Below the pieces are notes generated by a model. That model ran no database searches. It was not told the DNA's origin and worked only from the letters and a program-made list of their open reading frames with translations. Positions 1-7,920 of a stretch of DNA of 64,000 nucleotides are shown piece by piece (within the stretch, counting starts at the first letter, position 1; each line of letters begins with the position of its first letter). This stretch comes from Psychrobacillus insolitus (lineage in GTDB: Bacteria; Bacillota; Bacilli; Bacillales_A; Planococcaceae). Where the stretch lies: the NCBI RefSeq assembly GCF_003254155.1, contig NZ_QKZI01000001.1, forward strand, positions 558,001 through 622,000, in the 5' to 3' direction. The translations under genes were made by a program, and so were the position numbers.

Positions 1-255
1 GGTCGAAATAGCAATCAAAGATTCGGACAGAATGATGAGTAATTTCCGATTATAGCGATCCGCCCAAACCCCTGCAAAAGGAGAGAGGATGAAGGTAGGG
101 ACGAAACCACAAATGATGGATATTGTCATCATAAGACCAGACTGAGTCGTTAATGTGATATGCCACATAATGGCATATTGAACCAAAGATGATCCGAATA
201 GGGAGATGGTCTGGCTACCTAAAAAGAGAATAATATTCTTTTTCCAATTTTCCAT
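1..255 (-). CDS. MFS exporter, N-terminal part (runs off the window)
   Basis: Only the first 85 codons are inside the window; the gene continues beyond base 1. The ATG at 253-255 is preceded on the minus strand by an AAAGGA-type ribosome binding site. The reading begins MENWKKNIILFLGSQTISLF, a first membrane helix, and continues through a second helix to the cytoplasmic loop motif ADRYNRK, the loop 2-3 signature of major facilitator transporters. The closest picture is the MFS_3 group of drug or siderophore exporters (EntS/macrolide-efflux-like), but the substrate cannot be told from this fragment. It is divergent from the uvrX relic to its right. Confidence 0.75.
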   Translation of the reverse strand, partial: MENWKKNIILFLGSQTISLFGSSLVQYAIMWHITLTTQSGLMMTISIICGFVPTFILSPFAGVWADRYNRKLLIILSESLIAIST

Positions 256-392
256 AGGATGTTCGGTCCTTTCTATTTTAGTTACGTTAATTATTACATT
301 ATTGAGTATAACTTTCTTTCAAAAATTTTGTTAAAGAAAAGCGACGCACGCATTTAAAAACTGTGCACGCCGTTTTAAGAATATCTATTTGA

Positions 393-754
393 TGCATTGA
401 TATGCGGAGCTTTTATGCAAGTTGCACTGCTGCGGATGCTGGCCAAGATATCATGACAACTCCGATTGCGGTGATTGCAAACCTAGAACAAAAGGGGAGT
501 GTTGTGCTTTCGATGAATTTTATGATCTTAGGCCGGTACACAGGCTATCGATTTCCATCACGAACTTGGAGTCAGAGCACTCCATGCAGCTTAGTTTGTT
601 TGATGAAGGTAAATGGAGAGAACGTAAGCTCGGCAAAACAATGGACCATTTAAGAAGTAAATACGGATCAACCGCTATCTTGCGCGCCGTTTCTTATACA
701 GATGCAGGGACTGCGATAACGCGTGCAGGGTTATTAGGGGGTCATAAGAAGTAA
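393..754 (+). pseudogene. uvrX: Y-family DNA polymerase relic (UvrX/YqjW type)
   Basis: Two pieces of a UvrX-like lesion-bypass polymerase lie in different frames. Bases 393-515 encode CIDMRSFYASC followed by the TTPIAVI...GSVVL strand, the catalytic N-terminus (metal-binding Asp and the SFYA motif). An in-frame TGA lies at 390-392 directly upstream. From about 500 onward another frame encodes the C-terminus (MQLSLFDEGKWRERKLGKTM, then RAVSYTDAGTAITRAGLLGG), the conserved tail of UvrX with its beta-clamp-like QLSLF motif. An intact protein is about 420 aa, so roughly 300 central residues are gone. This is an internal deletion plus frameshift, not a functional gene. Confidence 0.8.
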
Positions 755-763
755 GTAAAATAA

Positions 764-794
764 AAAAAGACGATCTCCTAGGAGGTCGTCTTTT
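764..794. terminator. Bidirectional intrinsic terminator
   Basis: Inverted repeat AAAGACGA-CTCC-TAGGAGgTCGTCTTTT with A and T runs on both sides. It sits between the uvrX relic (+) and the aromatic-acid transporter (-), and can stop transcription from both. Confidence 0.8.
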
Positions 795-813
795 CATTAC
801 AAAGATAAATAAC

Positions 814-2163
814 TTAACCATTTGCCTCTACTTTTTCATCCTTAGACTTATCTTGATAGTCGTATGCACGATTCACAGGAATGAACACTAAAGCTAAAGC
901 TGCGATAAAGCCAGGTATTGCAAAAACCAAGAAATTTATTTGAATTGGTAGTGCCATGGTCAATAGAATACCACCAATTGTTGGCCCTAATATAGCTCCA
1001 AATCTACCTACACCAGAAGCCAATCCTAATGCTGTTGAACGTAAGAAAGGGGGATAATATTGAGATACATAGGCATTCATAATATTTTGTGATCCAATTG
1101 TACAAGCTCCTGTAAGGGCTACTAACAGAGAAACAACTAGCATATCATTTTTAAACCCTAATAGTATTAGAGCAATTGCTCCAATTATATACATCGGAAT
1201 AAGCATTCTTTTCGAACCAAATTTATCGGCTAATTTACCGATAATAAGCGTTCCAACGATTGTACCAGCATGCAGAATGATTAAGAAAGAAATACTAGAA
1301 TTCAAGCCATAACCAGCTTGCATCATTAGCTTAGGCAACCAAGTACTTAAGCCATACACCATTAAAAGACTCATGAAATATGTAATCCAAAACATACTTG
1401 TGCTTAGTCCGCGCTTATTTTTAAAGATTTGTGTAACTGGCGTACCTTTTTCTGTGTTCTTTTCAAATAGTTCAAATTCATCTTGCTCTGTATAGTTACC
1501 CTCTGGATTAATCTTGTTCATTACTTTACGCAATTCCTTTTTGCGCCCTTTTGCAGCAAGGAAAACAGTTGAATCAGGAAGCGTTTTCATAATGACAGGT
1601 AATAAAATAATCGGTGCAGCTGCAATAAAGTAAACGAATTCCCAACCTAATTTTGGAATAAAGAATATGGATAACGCAGGCGCGAGCATCCCGCCAATAG
1701 AGTAGCCAGTAAGGACAATAGAAACCGTTAAGCTTCGCATTTTCTTAGGCGAATAATCCGTCATTAATGCGATAACATTTGGCATAATCCCACCGAGTCC
1801 TAATCCAGCAATGAAGCGATACGTTGAAAATGAAGTTGGTGAATCTGCGAAACCACATAATCCCGTGAAAATACTAAAAAGAATAAAACATGCAATAATT
1901 ACATTTTTTCGGCCAATACGATCGGCAAGTGGCCCAAAGAAAAATGCCCCAAACATAACACCGACTAACCCATAACTTCCCATTGCACCAGCTTGAACAT
2001 TTGATAATCCCCATTCATCAATTAAAACGGGCAATACTGCACCGTAAACTGCAAGATCATATCCATCTAAAACAATAATAAATGTACACCAAAATAAAAT
2101 CATAAAATGAAATTTGTTGAATTTACTTTCCGCAATAACTTGTCCGGTTTTTACTAACGTCAT
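814..2163 (-). CDS. Aromatic acid:H+ symporter, AAHS family MFS transporter
   Basis: 449-aa inner-membrane carrier with 12 predicted membrane segments. DGYD at residues 33-36 in helix 1 is the hallmark of the AAHS family (BenK, PcaK, GenK/MhbT), where the acidic residue is needed for transport. The loop 2-3 motif GPLADRIGRK is at 77-86, and a central cytoplasmic loop lies near residues 200-245. It likely imports 3-hydroxybenzoate and/or gentisate with protons. It is separated from the catabolic genes by the IclR regulator and transcribed away from them, from a promoter with the same 23-bp dyad. A GGGGG-rich ribosome binding site precedes the ATG. The exact substrate is inferred from context. 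Confidence 0.88.
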   Translation of the reverse strand: MTLVKTGQVIAESKFNKFHFMILFWCTFIIVLDGYDLAVYGAVLPVLIDEWGLSNVQAGAMGSYGLVGVMFGAFFFGPLADRIGRKNVIIACFILFSIFTGLCGFADSPTSFSTYRFIAGLGLGGIMPNVIALMTDYSPKKMRSLTVSIVLTGYSIGGMLAPALSIFFIPKLGWEFVYFIAAAPIILLPVIMKTLPDSTVFLAAKGRKKELRKVMNKINPEGNYTEQDEFELFEKNTEKGTPVTQIFKNKRGLSTSMFWITYFMSLLMVYGLSTWLPKLMMQAGYGLNSSISFLIILHAGTIVGTLIIGKLADKFGSKRMLIPMYIIGAIALILLGFKNDMLVVSLLVALTGACTIGSQNIMNAYVSQYYPPFLRSTALGLASGVGRFGAILGPTIGGILLTMALPIQINFLVFAIPGFIAALALVFIPVNRAYDYQDKSKDEKVEANG

Positions 2164-2186
2164 TTAAATATCCCCCTACATATAGA

Positions 2187-2200
2187 TTAAAGCGTTTACA
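2187..2200 (-). promoter_or_regulatory. cre-like site (CcpA) before the AAHS transporter
   Basis: On the minus strand the bases read TGTAAACGCTTTAA, one or two positions off the catabolite-responsive consensus TGWAANCGNTNWCA. It lies in the leader between promoter and start codon, a position used for CcpA roadblock repression. Confidence 0.6.
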
Positions 2201-2230
2201 TTACTGTCGAAAATTGTCGGAAAAAAAACT

Positions 2231-2253
2231 AATAGTGAACTTTATTTACTATT
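2231..2253. promoter_or_regulatory. Putative IclR operator 1 (23-bp dyad)
   Basis: Imperfect dyad AATAGTGAA-N5-TTTACTATT. An almost identical copy (22 of 23 bases) occurs at 3521-3543 before the gentisate operon. It overlaps the expected transcription start of the transporter gene, a repressor-like position. Assignment to the intervening IclR gene is inference. Confidence 0.7.
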
Positions 2254-2256
2254 GTG

Positions 2257-2285
2257 ATTATAAAGAGAAATAAGAAATAATACAA
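2257..2285 (-). promoter_or_regulatory. SigA-type promoter of the AAHS transporter
   Basis: On the minus strand: -35 TTGTAT (2280-2285), 17-bp spacer, perfect -10 TATAAT (2257-2262). The dyad operator starts three bases downstream of the -10 box. Confidence 0.65.
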
Positions 2286-2459
2286 CAAAAATTTAGAATT
2301 TATAATATTTCGTAAAAACACAATATTGGCACTATTATGGAGTGGTGAGGAAATGGTATTGGATTAAAATAAAAGAGACTCCAGTCAAAAAAAAGAAAGG
2401 AGTCTTCGCTTACGTGTTTCTTATAAGAAAAGAAAGTATAAAATTTTTCGACATAAAAA

Positions 2460-2574
2460 ATGTCCAGCTACAGCGCCTGTGCTCCTGCGCGAAACTCGTC
2501 GCAGAAGATCGTTGCACCTCGGGGTCAAATGGGTAATCTGCCTTACGCAGTGATAGGCGCTTCCGCTTTTCTTA
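2460..2574. repeat. Interspersed intergenic repeat, degenerate copy
   Basis: A GC-richer stretch that stands out from the AT-rich surroundings and ends with GATAGGCGCTTCCGC then TTTTCTTA (2552-2574). The same 23 bases recur at 21669-21691, and a near copy in reverse orientation lies at 39280-39296. The GCGGAAGCGCC core resembles dispersed repeats I recall from Bacillaceae/Planococcaceae intergenic DNA. Small open frames inside it are not credible genes. Confidence 0.6.
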
Positions 2575-3333
2575 TAATTTATATCCAAATAAATCAGAAA
2601 TTTCGTTTGATAAATTCAACAAGTATTGACTATATTCATCTTTTACCTGTTTTGGCACTATTTCTGAGAATCCAACAAGCGTAATACAACCGAGTAAATC
2701 TTTGTTATGATTAAAAATAGGGACAGAAGCAGAAGATATATGAGAAACAAGTGGCTCTTTGGAGAAGGAAATCCTCTGCAACCGAATTGCTTCCTCCTCC
2801 TTTAGAAATGTTGTTTTTTCATCGGCAGTAAGTAGCTGGAATTCAGCCTGTTTCCATTCCTCTATAATTGAAGGACTATCAAAAGTGGAAAAAATCTTAC
2901 CAGAAGATGATAAAACAGGTAACTGTGTGCCAATTTGTGCACCAATATTTAGACCACTGTTTGCGTTTGAAATATTAGCGACTACTGGACCTGAATTAGT
3001 CCATAGAGCGAACAAAGTTGTTAAAGAAGTTTGGAGACTACTTTCCTTTAGAAATGGTGTTACTTTTGCTATAAGGTCTTGTTGTCCAATGGCAGCCATA
3101 CCATAAGAAATTATTTTAGATCCCAGAGAGTATGCACCACTATTTTTATCTTTATACAAAATGTTTAAATGAATCAATGTGTTTAAATACTTATAAAGAT
3201 TACTCTTCGTAATCTTCGTAATTTCTTGAATCTCCGTAAATTTTAATGGTTGATTTTGATTGGCGATAATATCTACAATCCCCAATCCAATTTGAAGGGA
3301 TCCAATCATAGTCGTGTTTTTTTCAGGGTTCAT
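2572..3333 (-). CDS. IclR-family regulator of the 3-hydroxybenzoate/gentisate genes
   Basis: 253-aa regulator. I place the start at the ATG 3331-3333, which has ATAGGAG eight bases upstream; the longer frame has no ribosome binding site. Residues about 8-75 form the IclR winged helix-turn-helix (PLKFTEIQEITKITKSNLYK), and the remainder is the IclR effector-binding GAF-like domain that normally binds small aromatic or organic acids. It sits between the transporter and the catabolic operon, whose promoters share a dyad, so it is the natural candidate to control both. IclR proteins can repress or activate; dyads over the start sites favour repression relieved by substrate. Confidence 0.85.
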   Translation of the reverse strand: MNPEKNTTMIGSLQIGLGIVDIIANQNQPLKFTEIQEITKITKSNLYKYLNTLIHLNILYKDKNSGAYSLGSKIISYGMAAIGQQDLIAKVTPFLKESSLQTSLTTLFALWTNSGPVVANISNANSGLNIGAQIGTQLPVLSSSGKIFSTFDSPSIIEEWKQAEFQLLTADEKTTFLKEEEAIRLQRISFSKEPLVSHISSASVPIFNHNKDLLGCITLVGFSEIVPKQVKDEYSQYLLNLSNEISDLFGYKL

Positions 3334-3485
3334 TTTTGTTCTCCTATAAGTTGAATTGTTTTTTTCTATATAAAGTAAATAACCTAACATAGTAAGAGAA
3401 AGTATACCAGTGTTTTTGAAATAAATCTTTACATGTTTTTAATAAACTAATAAATATAAACATTTAAATAAATATAAAATTTCAG

Positions 3486-3514
3486 TTGACTTTTATTGAA
3501 TAATATTCTAAATT
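3486..3514 (+). promoter_or_regulatory. Likely promoter of the gentisate operon
   Basis: -35 TTGACT (3486-3491), 17-bp spacer, -10 TAAATT (3509-3514); the alternative -10 TATATT lies at 3515-3520. The operator dyad begins right after it. Confidence 0.5.
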
Positions 3515-3520
3515 TATATT

Positions 3521-3543
3521 AATAGTGAACTTGATTTACTATT
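3521..3543. promoter_or_regulatory. Putative IclR operator 2 (23-bp dyad)
   Basis: AATAGTGAA-N5-TTTACTATT, differing from the site at 2231-2253 by a single base in the spacer. It starts at the predicted +1 of the catabolic operon. Confidence 0.7.
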
Positions 3544-3612
3544 AGTGTAATGGAAAAGGTGGAATTTCCAAAATAGGTGAATTATTTCTATAGATATTTT
3601 TTCTTAGATAAA

Positions 3613-3626
3613 TGAAACCGTTTACT
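3613..3626 (+). promoter_or_regulatory. cre site (CcpA) in the gentisate operon leader
   Basis: TGAAACCGTTTACT matches 13 of 14 positions of TGWAANCGNTNWCA. It is about 90 bases after the predicted start of transcription, consistent with roadblock-type catabolite repression. It pairs with the cre-like site before the transporter. Confidence 0.7.
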
Positions 3627-3716
3627 AATGGAAAATTCTAAAAAGTGTATCACGCACTCATGTCAGCTTGGAAATGATTTACAAAACAAAATCTCACATA
3701 TAAAGGGGTAAAAAAA

Positions 3717-4658
3717 ATGAAACTTATTACATTTACACGCGAAGGAATTTCTACTATCGGGGCTATCGTAAACGAGGAAGTCGTAGATCTACATATAGCT
3801 TATAGAACATTATTACAACAAGAAGGTAAAATTCGTGCACAAGAAATTGCGGATGCATTTGTACCAGCAGACATGACTGGATTTTTACAAGGTGGAAAAG
3901 AAACAATCGAACTTGCTAAAAAAGCAGTGGACTTTGCATTAACAAACAAACAAGTAGGAGATATCAAACTTGTTCATGCGTTAAATACAGTTAAAGTAGG
4001 CGCTCCTGTTCCAAAACCAGGGAAAATATTTGCAGTAGGACATAACTATAAAGAACATATTTTAGAAATGGGACGTCAATTACCATCTCATCCAGTTTTA
4101 TTTGCTAAATTTGGCAACACAGTTATTGGTCCAGAAGATGATATTCCGTTCTATCCTGTTTCAGACCAACTAGATTATGAAGCTGAATTCGCATTTGTTA
4201 TCGGTAAACGTGCTAAAAATGTTTCAGAAGAAGATGCACTTGATTATGTAGCTGGTTATGCAGTAGCAAACGATGTAACATACCGTGACATTCAACGCCG
4301 TACGCTTCAATGGTTACAAGGGAAAACAGTAGATGGCAGTTTACCAATGGGACCATGGTTGATCACTGCTGATGAAATTGCTGATCCACAAACATTAGAA
4401 ATGGTGTTAACTGTAAACGGCGAAGAGCGTCAACGTACTAATACAGCGAACCAAGTATTCTCAGTTAAACACTTAGTAGCATTCTTGTCGAATCTTGCAA
4501 CATTAGAGCCTGGGGATATCGTAATCACAGGAACTCCTGGTGGCGTTATTCAAGCAATGGAACCACAAGTTTGGTTGAAAGACGGAGATGTTGTTCGTGT
4601 TGAAATCGATCAAGTAGGCGTATTAGAAAATACTGTTCGCACAGTAAAAGGAGAGTAA
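3717..4658 (+). CDS. Fumarylpyruvate hydrolase (FAH superfamily)
   Basis: 313 aa. Catalyses the last gentisate-pathway step, splitting fumarylpyruvate into fumarate and pyruvate in the cytoplasm. The FAH fold is clear: PKPGKIFAVGHNYKEH at about 99-114, metal ligands E155 and E157 in DYEAEFAFVIG, D186 in NDVTYRD, the active-site lysine K203 in QGKTVDG, and the ITGTPGG turn near 272. The AAAGGGG ribosome binding site precedes the ATG. It is first in a tight operon with the isomerase (three bases downstream) and gentisate dioxygenase, which separates it from other FAH enzymes (acylpyruvases, 2-keto-3-deoxy acid enzymes). Confidence 0.9.
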   Translation: MKLITFTREGISTIGAIVNEEVVDLHIAYRTLLQQEGKIRAQEIADAFVPADMTGFLQGGKETIELAKKAVDFALTNKQVGDIKLVHALNTVKVGAPVPKPGKIFAVGHNYKEHILEMGRQLPSHPVLFAKFGNTVIGPEDDIPFYPVSDQLDYEAEFAFVIGKRAKNVSEEDALDYVAGYAVANDVTYRDIQRRTLQWLQGKTVDGSLPMGPWLITADEIADPQTLEMVLTVNGEERQRTNTANQVFSVKHLVAFLSNLATLEPGDIVITGTPGGVIQAMEPQVWLKDGDVVRVEIDQVGVLENTVRTVKGE

Positions 4659-4661
4659 TTC

Positions 4662-5147
4662 ATGACAAAAAGTAATATAACTTCCGTTAATGAATCAATC
4701 GATCGCATACTAGATACAGTAAAAGGTTTATCAGAAGAAACAATTCGTTGGAATCCAACAGCAGACGAATGGTCGATCATGCAAATTATGGCACATATCG
4801 TTGAAGCTCTACCTTATTGGGTAGATGAAATTGAACAACTTGTTGAAACTCCAGGAAAACAATGGGGTAGAAACCACTTGCATGAGCCACGTTTACAAGC
4901 AGTTAAACCTGAAACAGTAGACGCAATTAGTGTAGAAGAGATCGTAAAAGAACTTCAACAAGTGAAACAAACGGTTCAAGCAGGAATTGAAAACTTGACA
5001 GCAGAACAACTTGCAGCAGAAGCAACAAGTGTAAATCCTAACTTTGGAACGAAACCACTTTCGTTCATTATTGATCATTTAATCGATCAACATGTCAACA
5101 AACATGAAGGCCAAATTCAACGTAATTTATCAAAACTAAGTAAGTAA
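4662..5147 (+). CDS. DinB-family maleylpyruvate isomerase (thiol-dependent, inferred)
   Basis: 161-aa four-helix DinB/YfiT-like protein. Metal-binding histidines are visible in MAHIVE (about residue 45) and in HLIDQHVNKHEGQ (about 138-150), matching the mononuclear metal site of the MDMPI/DinB superfamily. It lies between fumarylpyruvate hydrolase and gentisate dioxygenase, exactly where the maleylpyruvate-to-fumarylpyruvate isomerase is needed. Actinobacterial DinB-type isomerases use mycothiol and proteobacterial GST-type ones use glutathione; Bacillales make bacillithiol instead, so a bacillithiol (or cysteine) cofactor is inferred. The fold is well supported, the reaction is inferred from context. 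Confidence 0.8.
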   Translation: MTKSNITSVNESIDRILDTVKGLSEETIRWNPTADEWSIMQIMAHIVEALPYWVDEIEQLVETPGKQWGRNHLHEPRLQAVKPETVDAISVEEIVKELQQVKQTVQAGIENLTAEQLAAEATSVNPNFGTKPLSFIIDHLIDQHVNKHEGQIQRNLSKLSK

Positions 5148-5171
5148 ATTATAAGAGGAGGTCATTTGACC

Positions 5172-6296
5172 ATGGCAGAACAAAATCATGACACAGCTGA
5201 ATTCATGAAAAGTAAATTAGTACAAGATTTTACTAAGGATATTCGTCAATATAATCTAGGACCACTTTGGGAAGCAATTCCAGCTTTAATGCATAAATCT
5301 CCAGAGCCACATGCACAAGCATACCTTTGGAAAGGTAGTTTGTTACAGAAGAAATTAGGAGAGGCTGCTACGATTTTCACACCTGATCGTGGTGGGGAAA
5401 GACGAGCAATCTATTTACAAAACCCTGGTTTAGACTATCGTCAACCTTGGGGCTGGGCTTCTACTACTCAAACACTATATGTAGCAATGCAATTACTTCA
5501 ACCAGGTGAAGTAGCTCCGTCACATCGACATTCACAAAATGCTCTTCGTTTCATTACAAAAGGCGAAGGTGCTTACTCGATCGTTCAAGGAGAAAGAATT
5601 TACATGGAAGAAGGAGACTTCTTAATTACACCGAAAGATTTATGGCATGGACATGCACACGAAGGAACGAAACCAATGATTTGGACGGATGTTCTAGATA
5701 TTCCAACTATTTATGCTTTAGGTGGAACGTTCTTTGAAAACTACCCTGAAAAAATTCAATTACCAGAAGTTCCAGATAACTACGGTTCTCAACGTTATGC
5801 AGCAGGTATGTTACGTCCGATTTCGGATCGCAAACCATCTATCGCGCCACTAGGTTCGTACAAATGGGAACATACTGAAAAAGCAATTGAATCATTAAGC
5901 AAATTTGATCCAGATCCATTTGAAGGATATGCAGTTGAATTTATTAACCCATCTAATGGCCAAACAGCAAATCCTACAATTGCTGCTTGGGTTCAAAAGC
6001 TTCCAAAAGGCTTCCATACAAAAGCACAACGTCACACAAACTCTTCTGTACATCAAGTATATAAAGGGTCTGGATACAGTATCGTAAACGGCGTTCGTTT
6101 CGACTGGGAAGAAGGAGATTTCCTTGCAGTTCCAAACTGGGCTTGGGTTGAGCATGTAGCTGCAGAAGATACGTATTTCTTCACAGTAAATGACCTACCG
6201 ATCATGGAGAAATTTGATCTTGAAAGACAAGAAGCATATGACAAAAATAATGGTTACCAAGAAGTAACTGGTGAGTTTAAACCATTTTTACCTTAA
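5172..6296 (+). CDS. Gentisate 1,2-dioxygenase (bicupin)
   Basis: 374 aa from the ATG at 5172; the in-frame TTG at 5166 sits only four bases after AGGAGGT and is less likely, though possible. The enzyme opens the gentisate ring to maleylpyruvate using Fe(II) and O2. The N-terminal cupin carries the iron ligands H118 and H120 (PSHRHSQNALRF) and the WHGH motif at about 158-161. The second cupin (HTKAQRHTNSSVHQVYKG ... NWAWVEHVA) keeps the fold. The length matches the family. Third gene of the operon. Salicylate or 1-hydroxy-2-naphthoate dioxygenases are close relatives, but the neighbouring isomerase and hydrolase favour gentisate. Confidence 0.92.
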   Translation: MAEQNHDTAEFMKSKLVQDFTKDIRQYNLGPLWEAIPALMHKSPEPHAQAYLWKGSLLQKKLGEAATIFTPDRGGERRAIYLQNPGLDYRQPWGWASTTQTLYVAMQLLQPGEVAPSHRHSQNALRFITKGEGAYSIVQGERIYMEEGDFLITPKDLWHGHAHEGTKPMIWTDVLDIPTIYALGGTFFENYPEKIQLPEVPDNYGSQRYAAGMLRPISDRKPSIAPLGSYKWEHTEKAIESLSKFDPDPFEGYAVEFINPSNGQTANPTIAAWVQKLPKGFHTKAQRHTNSSVHQVYKGSGYSIVNGVRFDWEEGDFLAVPNWAWVEHVAAEDTYFFTVNDLPIMEKFDLERQEAYDKNNGYQEVTGEFKPFLP

Positions 6297-6320
6297 TTAC
6301 TAACTGGATATAAAGTTAAT

Positions 6321-6357
6321 CGTACAAAGCAGTCTTTATTTTAAATTGCTTTGTACG
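6321..6357 (+). terminator. Intergenic hairpin before the hydroxylase gene
   Basis: CGTACAAAGCA and TGCTTTGTACG form a perfect 11-bp stem, followed by GTCCTTTT. The T-run is weak, so it may be a leaky terminator or RNA-processing/stabilising hairpin that lowers expression of the downstream hydroxylase relative to the first three genes. Confidence 0.6.
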
Positions 6358-6400
6358 GTCCTTTTATAAAAAGTTACATAAAAAAATCGGGGGTTTTTAC

Positions 6401-7582
6401 ATGAAAAACACAGAAAATACAATTTTAATCAGTGGAGCTGGAATCGGTGGATTAGCAGCAGCACTTGGAGCAGCAGAAGCAGGTCAAGAAGTAACAGTAT
6501 TTGAAAGAGCACCTGAATTTGGAGAAGTTGGAGCAGGTATCCAATTAGCAGCAAATGGTGTTGCTGTTCTAAAACGTTTCGGATTACTTGAACGCATTTC
6601 TGAATTTGCAGTATTTCCAAAACGATTAGTATTAAAAGATGCGTTTACAGGTGAAGAACTAACAGCATTAGATTTAGAAGGTGAATACCAAGAAAAATAT
6701 GGTGCTCCATATCTTGTTCTACATCGTTCTGATTTACATAGCGTAATATTAGAAGCTTGTAAAAAAAATCCATTAATTAATCTTTATACAGACAATGAAA
6801 TTATCTCTGCTGAAGAAACTGCTGAGGGTGTAGTTATTACAAACCAACGCGGTGAAAAAATTAAAGGTAAAGCTGTAATCGGAGCAGACGGAATCAGATC
6901 TAATATCCGTAAAAACTTCTCGGATGATGAGCCAGTAAACTCTGCATATGTTGCATACCGTGGAACACTTCCAATTTCAGAAGTATCGGATGATACGGAT
7001 GTAGATGATGTAATTATGTGGATAGGACCGAATTTACATGTTGTGCAATATCCGGTACGCCGTGGAGAATTGTATAATCAAGTAGTTGTTTTCAAGAGCC
7101 CAACATGGACACCTGAATCAACAGTTTGGGGTACTCCAGAAGAGTTGGACCAAGTTTTCGAAGGTTGTTATTCAAAAGTAGAAAAAGCCCTTACATTCAT
7201 TAATAAAGAATTTAAATGGCCAATGTATGATCGTGATCCGATTGAAAACTGGACAGAAGGAAATATCACACTTTTAGGTGATGCAGCTCATCCAATGCTT
7301 CAATACTTAGCACAAGGTGGCGTTCAAGCATTAGAAGACTCAGCTAAACTTGCTGATTCATTAAAAGTACATGGAGATAATTACGAAGCAGCGTTTAAAG
7401 AGTACCAAGATGAGCGTATTCCACGTTCTGCAAAAGTACAAACGACTGCACGTTTCTGGGGTGAAATTATTCACGCTGTTGATCCAGTTTCTATTGCACT
7501 TCGCAACGATATCTTTACAAAACGTCCAGCGAATGATTTCAGCTACACGGACTGGTTACATGGTGGACCAGCAAAAAAATAA
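6401..7582 (+). CDS. 3-hydroxybenzoate 6-hydroxylase-type FAD monooxygenase
   Basis: 393-aa class A flavoprotein hydroxylase. GAGIGG at 12-17 is the FAD/NAD Rossmann motif, GADGIRS at 161-167 the DG motif, and GDAAHP at 293-298 the second FAD ribose motif, followed by QYLAQGG as in 3HB6H/NagX-type enzymes. It would convert 3-hydroxybenzoate, NAD(P)H and O2 into gentisate, feeding the dioxygenase upstream. It is on the same strand as the gentisate genes behind a hairpin, and ends in a strong terminator. Other substrates (salicylate, 6-hydroxynicotinate) cannot be excluded from sequence alone. Confidence 0.87.
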   Translation: MKNTENTILISGAGIGGLAAALGAAEAGQEVTVFERAPEFGEVGAGIQLAANGVAVLKRFGLLERISEFAVFPKRLVLKDAFTGEELTALDLEGEYQEKYGAPYLVLHRSDLHSVILEACKKNPLINLYTDNEIISAEETAEGVVITNQRGEKIKGKAVIGADGIRSNIRKNFSDDEPVNSAYVAYRGTLPISEVSDDTDVDDVIMWIGPNLHVVQYPVRRGELYNQVVVFKSPTWTPESTVWGTPEELDQVFEGCYSKVEKALTFINKEFKWPMYDRDPIENWTEGNITLLGDAAHPMLQYLAQGGVQALEDSAKLADSLKVHGDNYEAAFKEYQDERIPRSAKVQTTARFWGEIIHAVDPVSIALRNDIFTKRPANDFSYTDWLHGGPAKK

Positions 7583-7591
7583 GTAAAAACT

Positions 7592-7633
7592 AAAAAAGTA
7601 GGGAAGCCATGAGAATGGTTTTCCTACTTTTTC
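7592..7633 (+). terminator. Strong terminator of the gentisate operon
   Basis: AAAAGTAGGGAAGCCAT pairs with ATGGTTTTCCTACTTTTT across a GAGA loop, with a T-run. Confidence 0.88.
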
Positions 7634-7651
7634 ATTATGGTTCTTTATCAA

Positions 7652-7920
7652 ATGACGTTGGTAAAGTATTTTAGTCGGCTATAATTTGTTTTTTTATGTA
7701 GTTTTTCAAGTCTTGTTTTCTATATCTATTTGAGACTTTTGTTTCCTCTATTCTCTTATCTGATTTTCGTTCCGAGCGGCGACTCCAGTGGGATTAGCGT
7801 GACAGGTGAGACCCCACAGGAGCGGTTTTCGCGACGAGGAGGCTCACCGCACGCCCCACGGAAAGCGTCCGCTCGGAACGAAAATCAGCGTGGATCAGTA
7901 TTTTATTTCACCAACGTCAT
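7652..7920. repeat. Palindromic intergenic repeat element with nested inverted repeats
   Basis: The outer arms ATGACGTTGGT (7652-7662) and ACCAACGTCAT (7910-7920) are perfect inverted repeats. Inside, a perfect 19-bp inverted repeat (TGATTTTCGTTCCGAGCGG at 7761-7779 and its complement at 7869-7887) bounds a GC-rich core rich in GGAG/CTCC pairs (GTGAGACCCCACAGGAGC, GAGGAGGCTCACCGC). The core resembles a palindromic repeat I recall from many Bacillaceae intergenic regions. It could fold as a long structured RNA or be a non-autonomous mobile element. Open frames crossing it are not genes. Confidence 0.75.
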
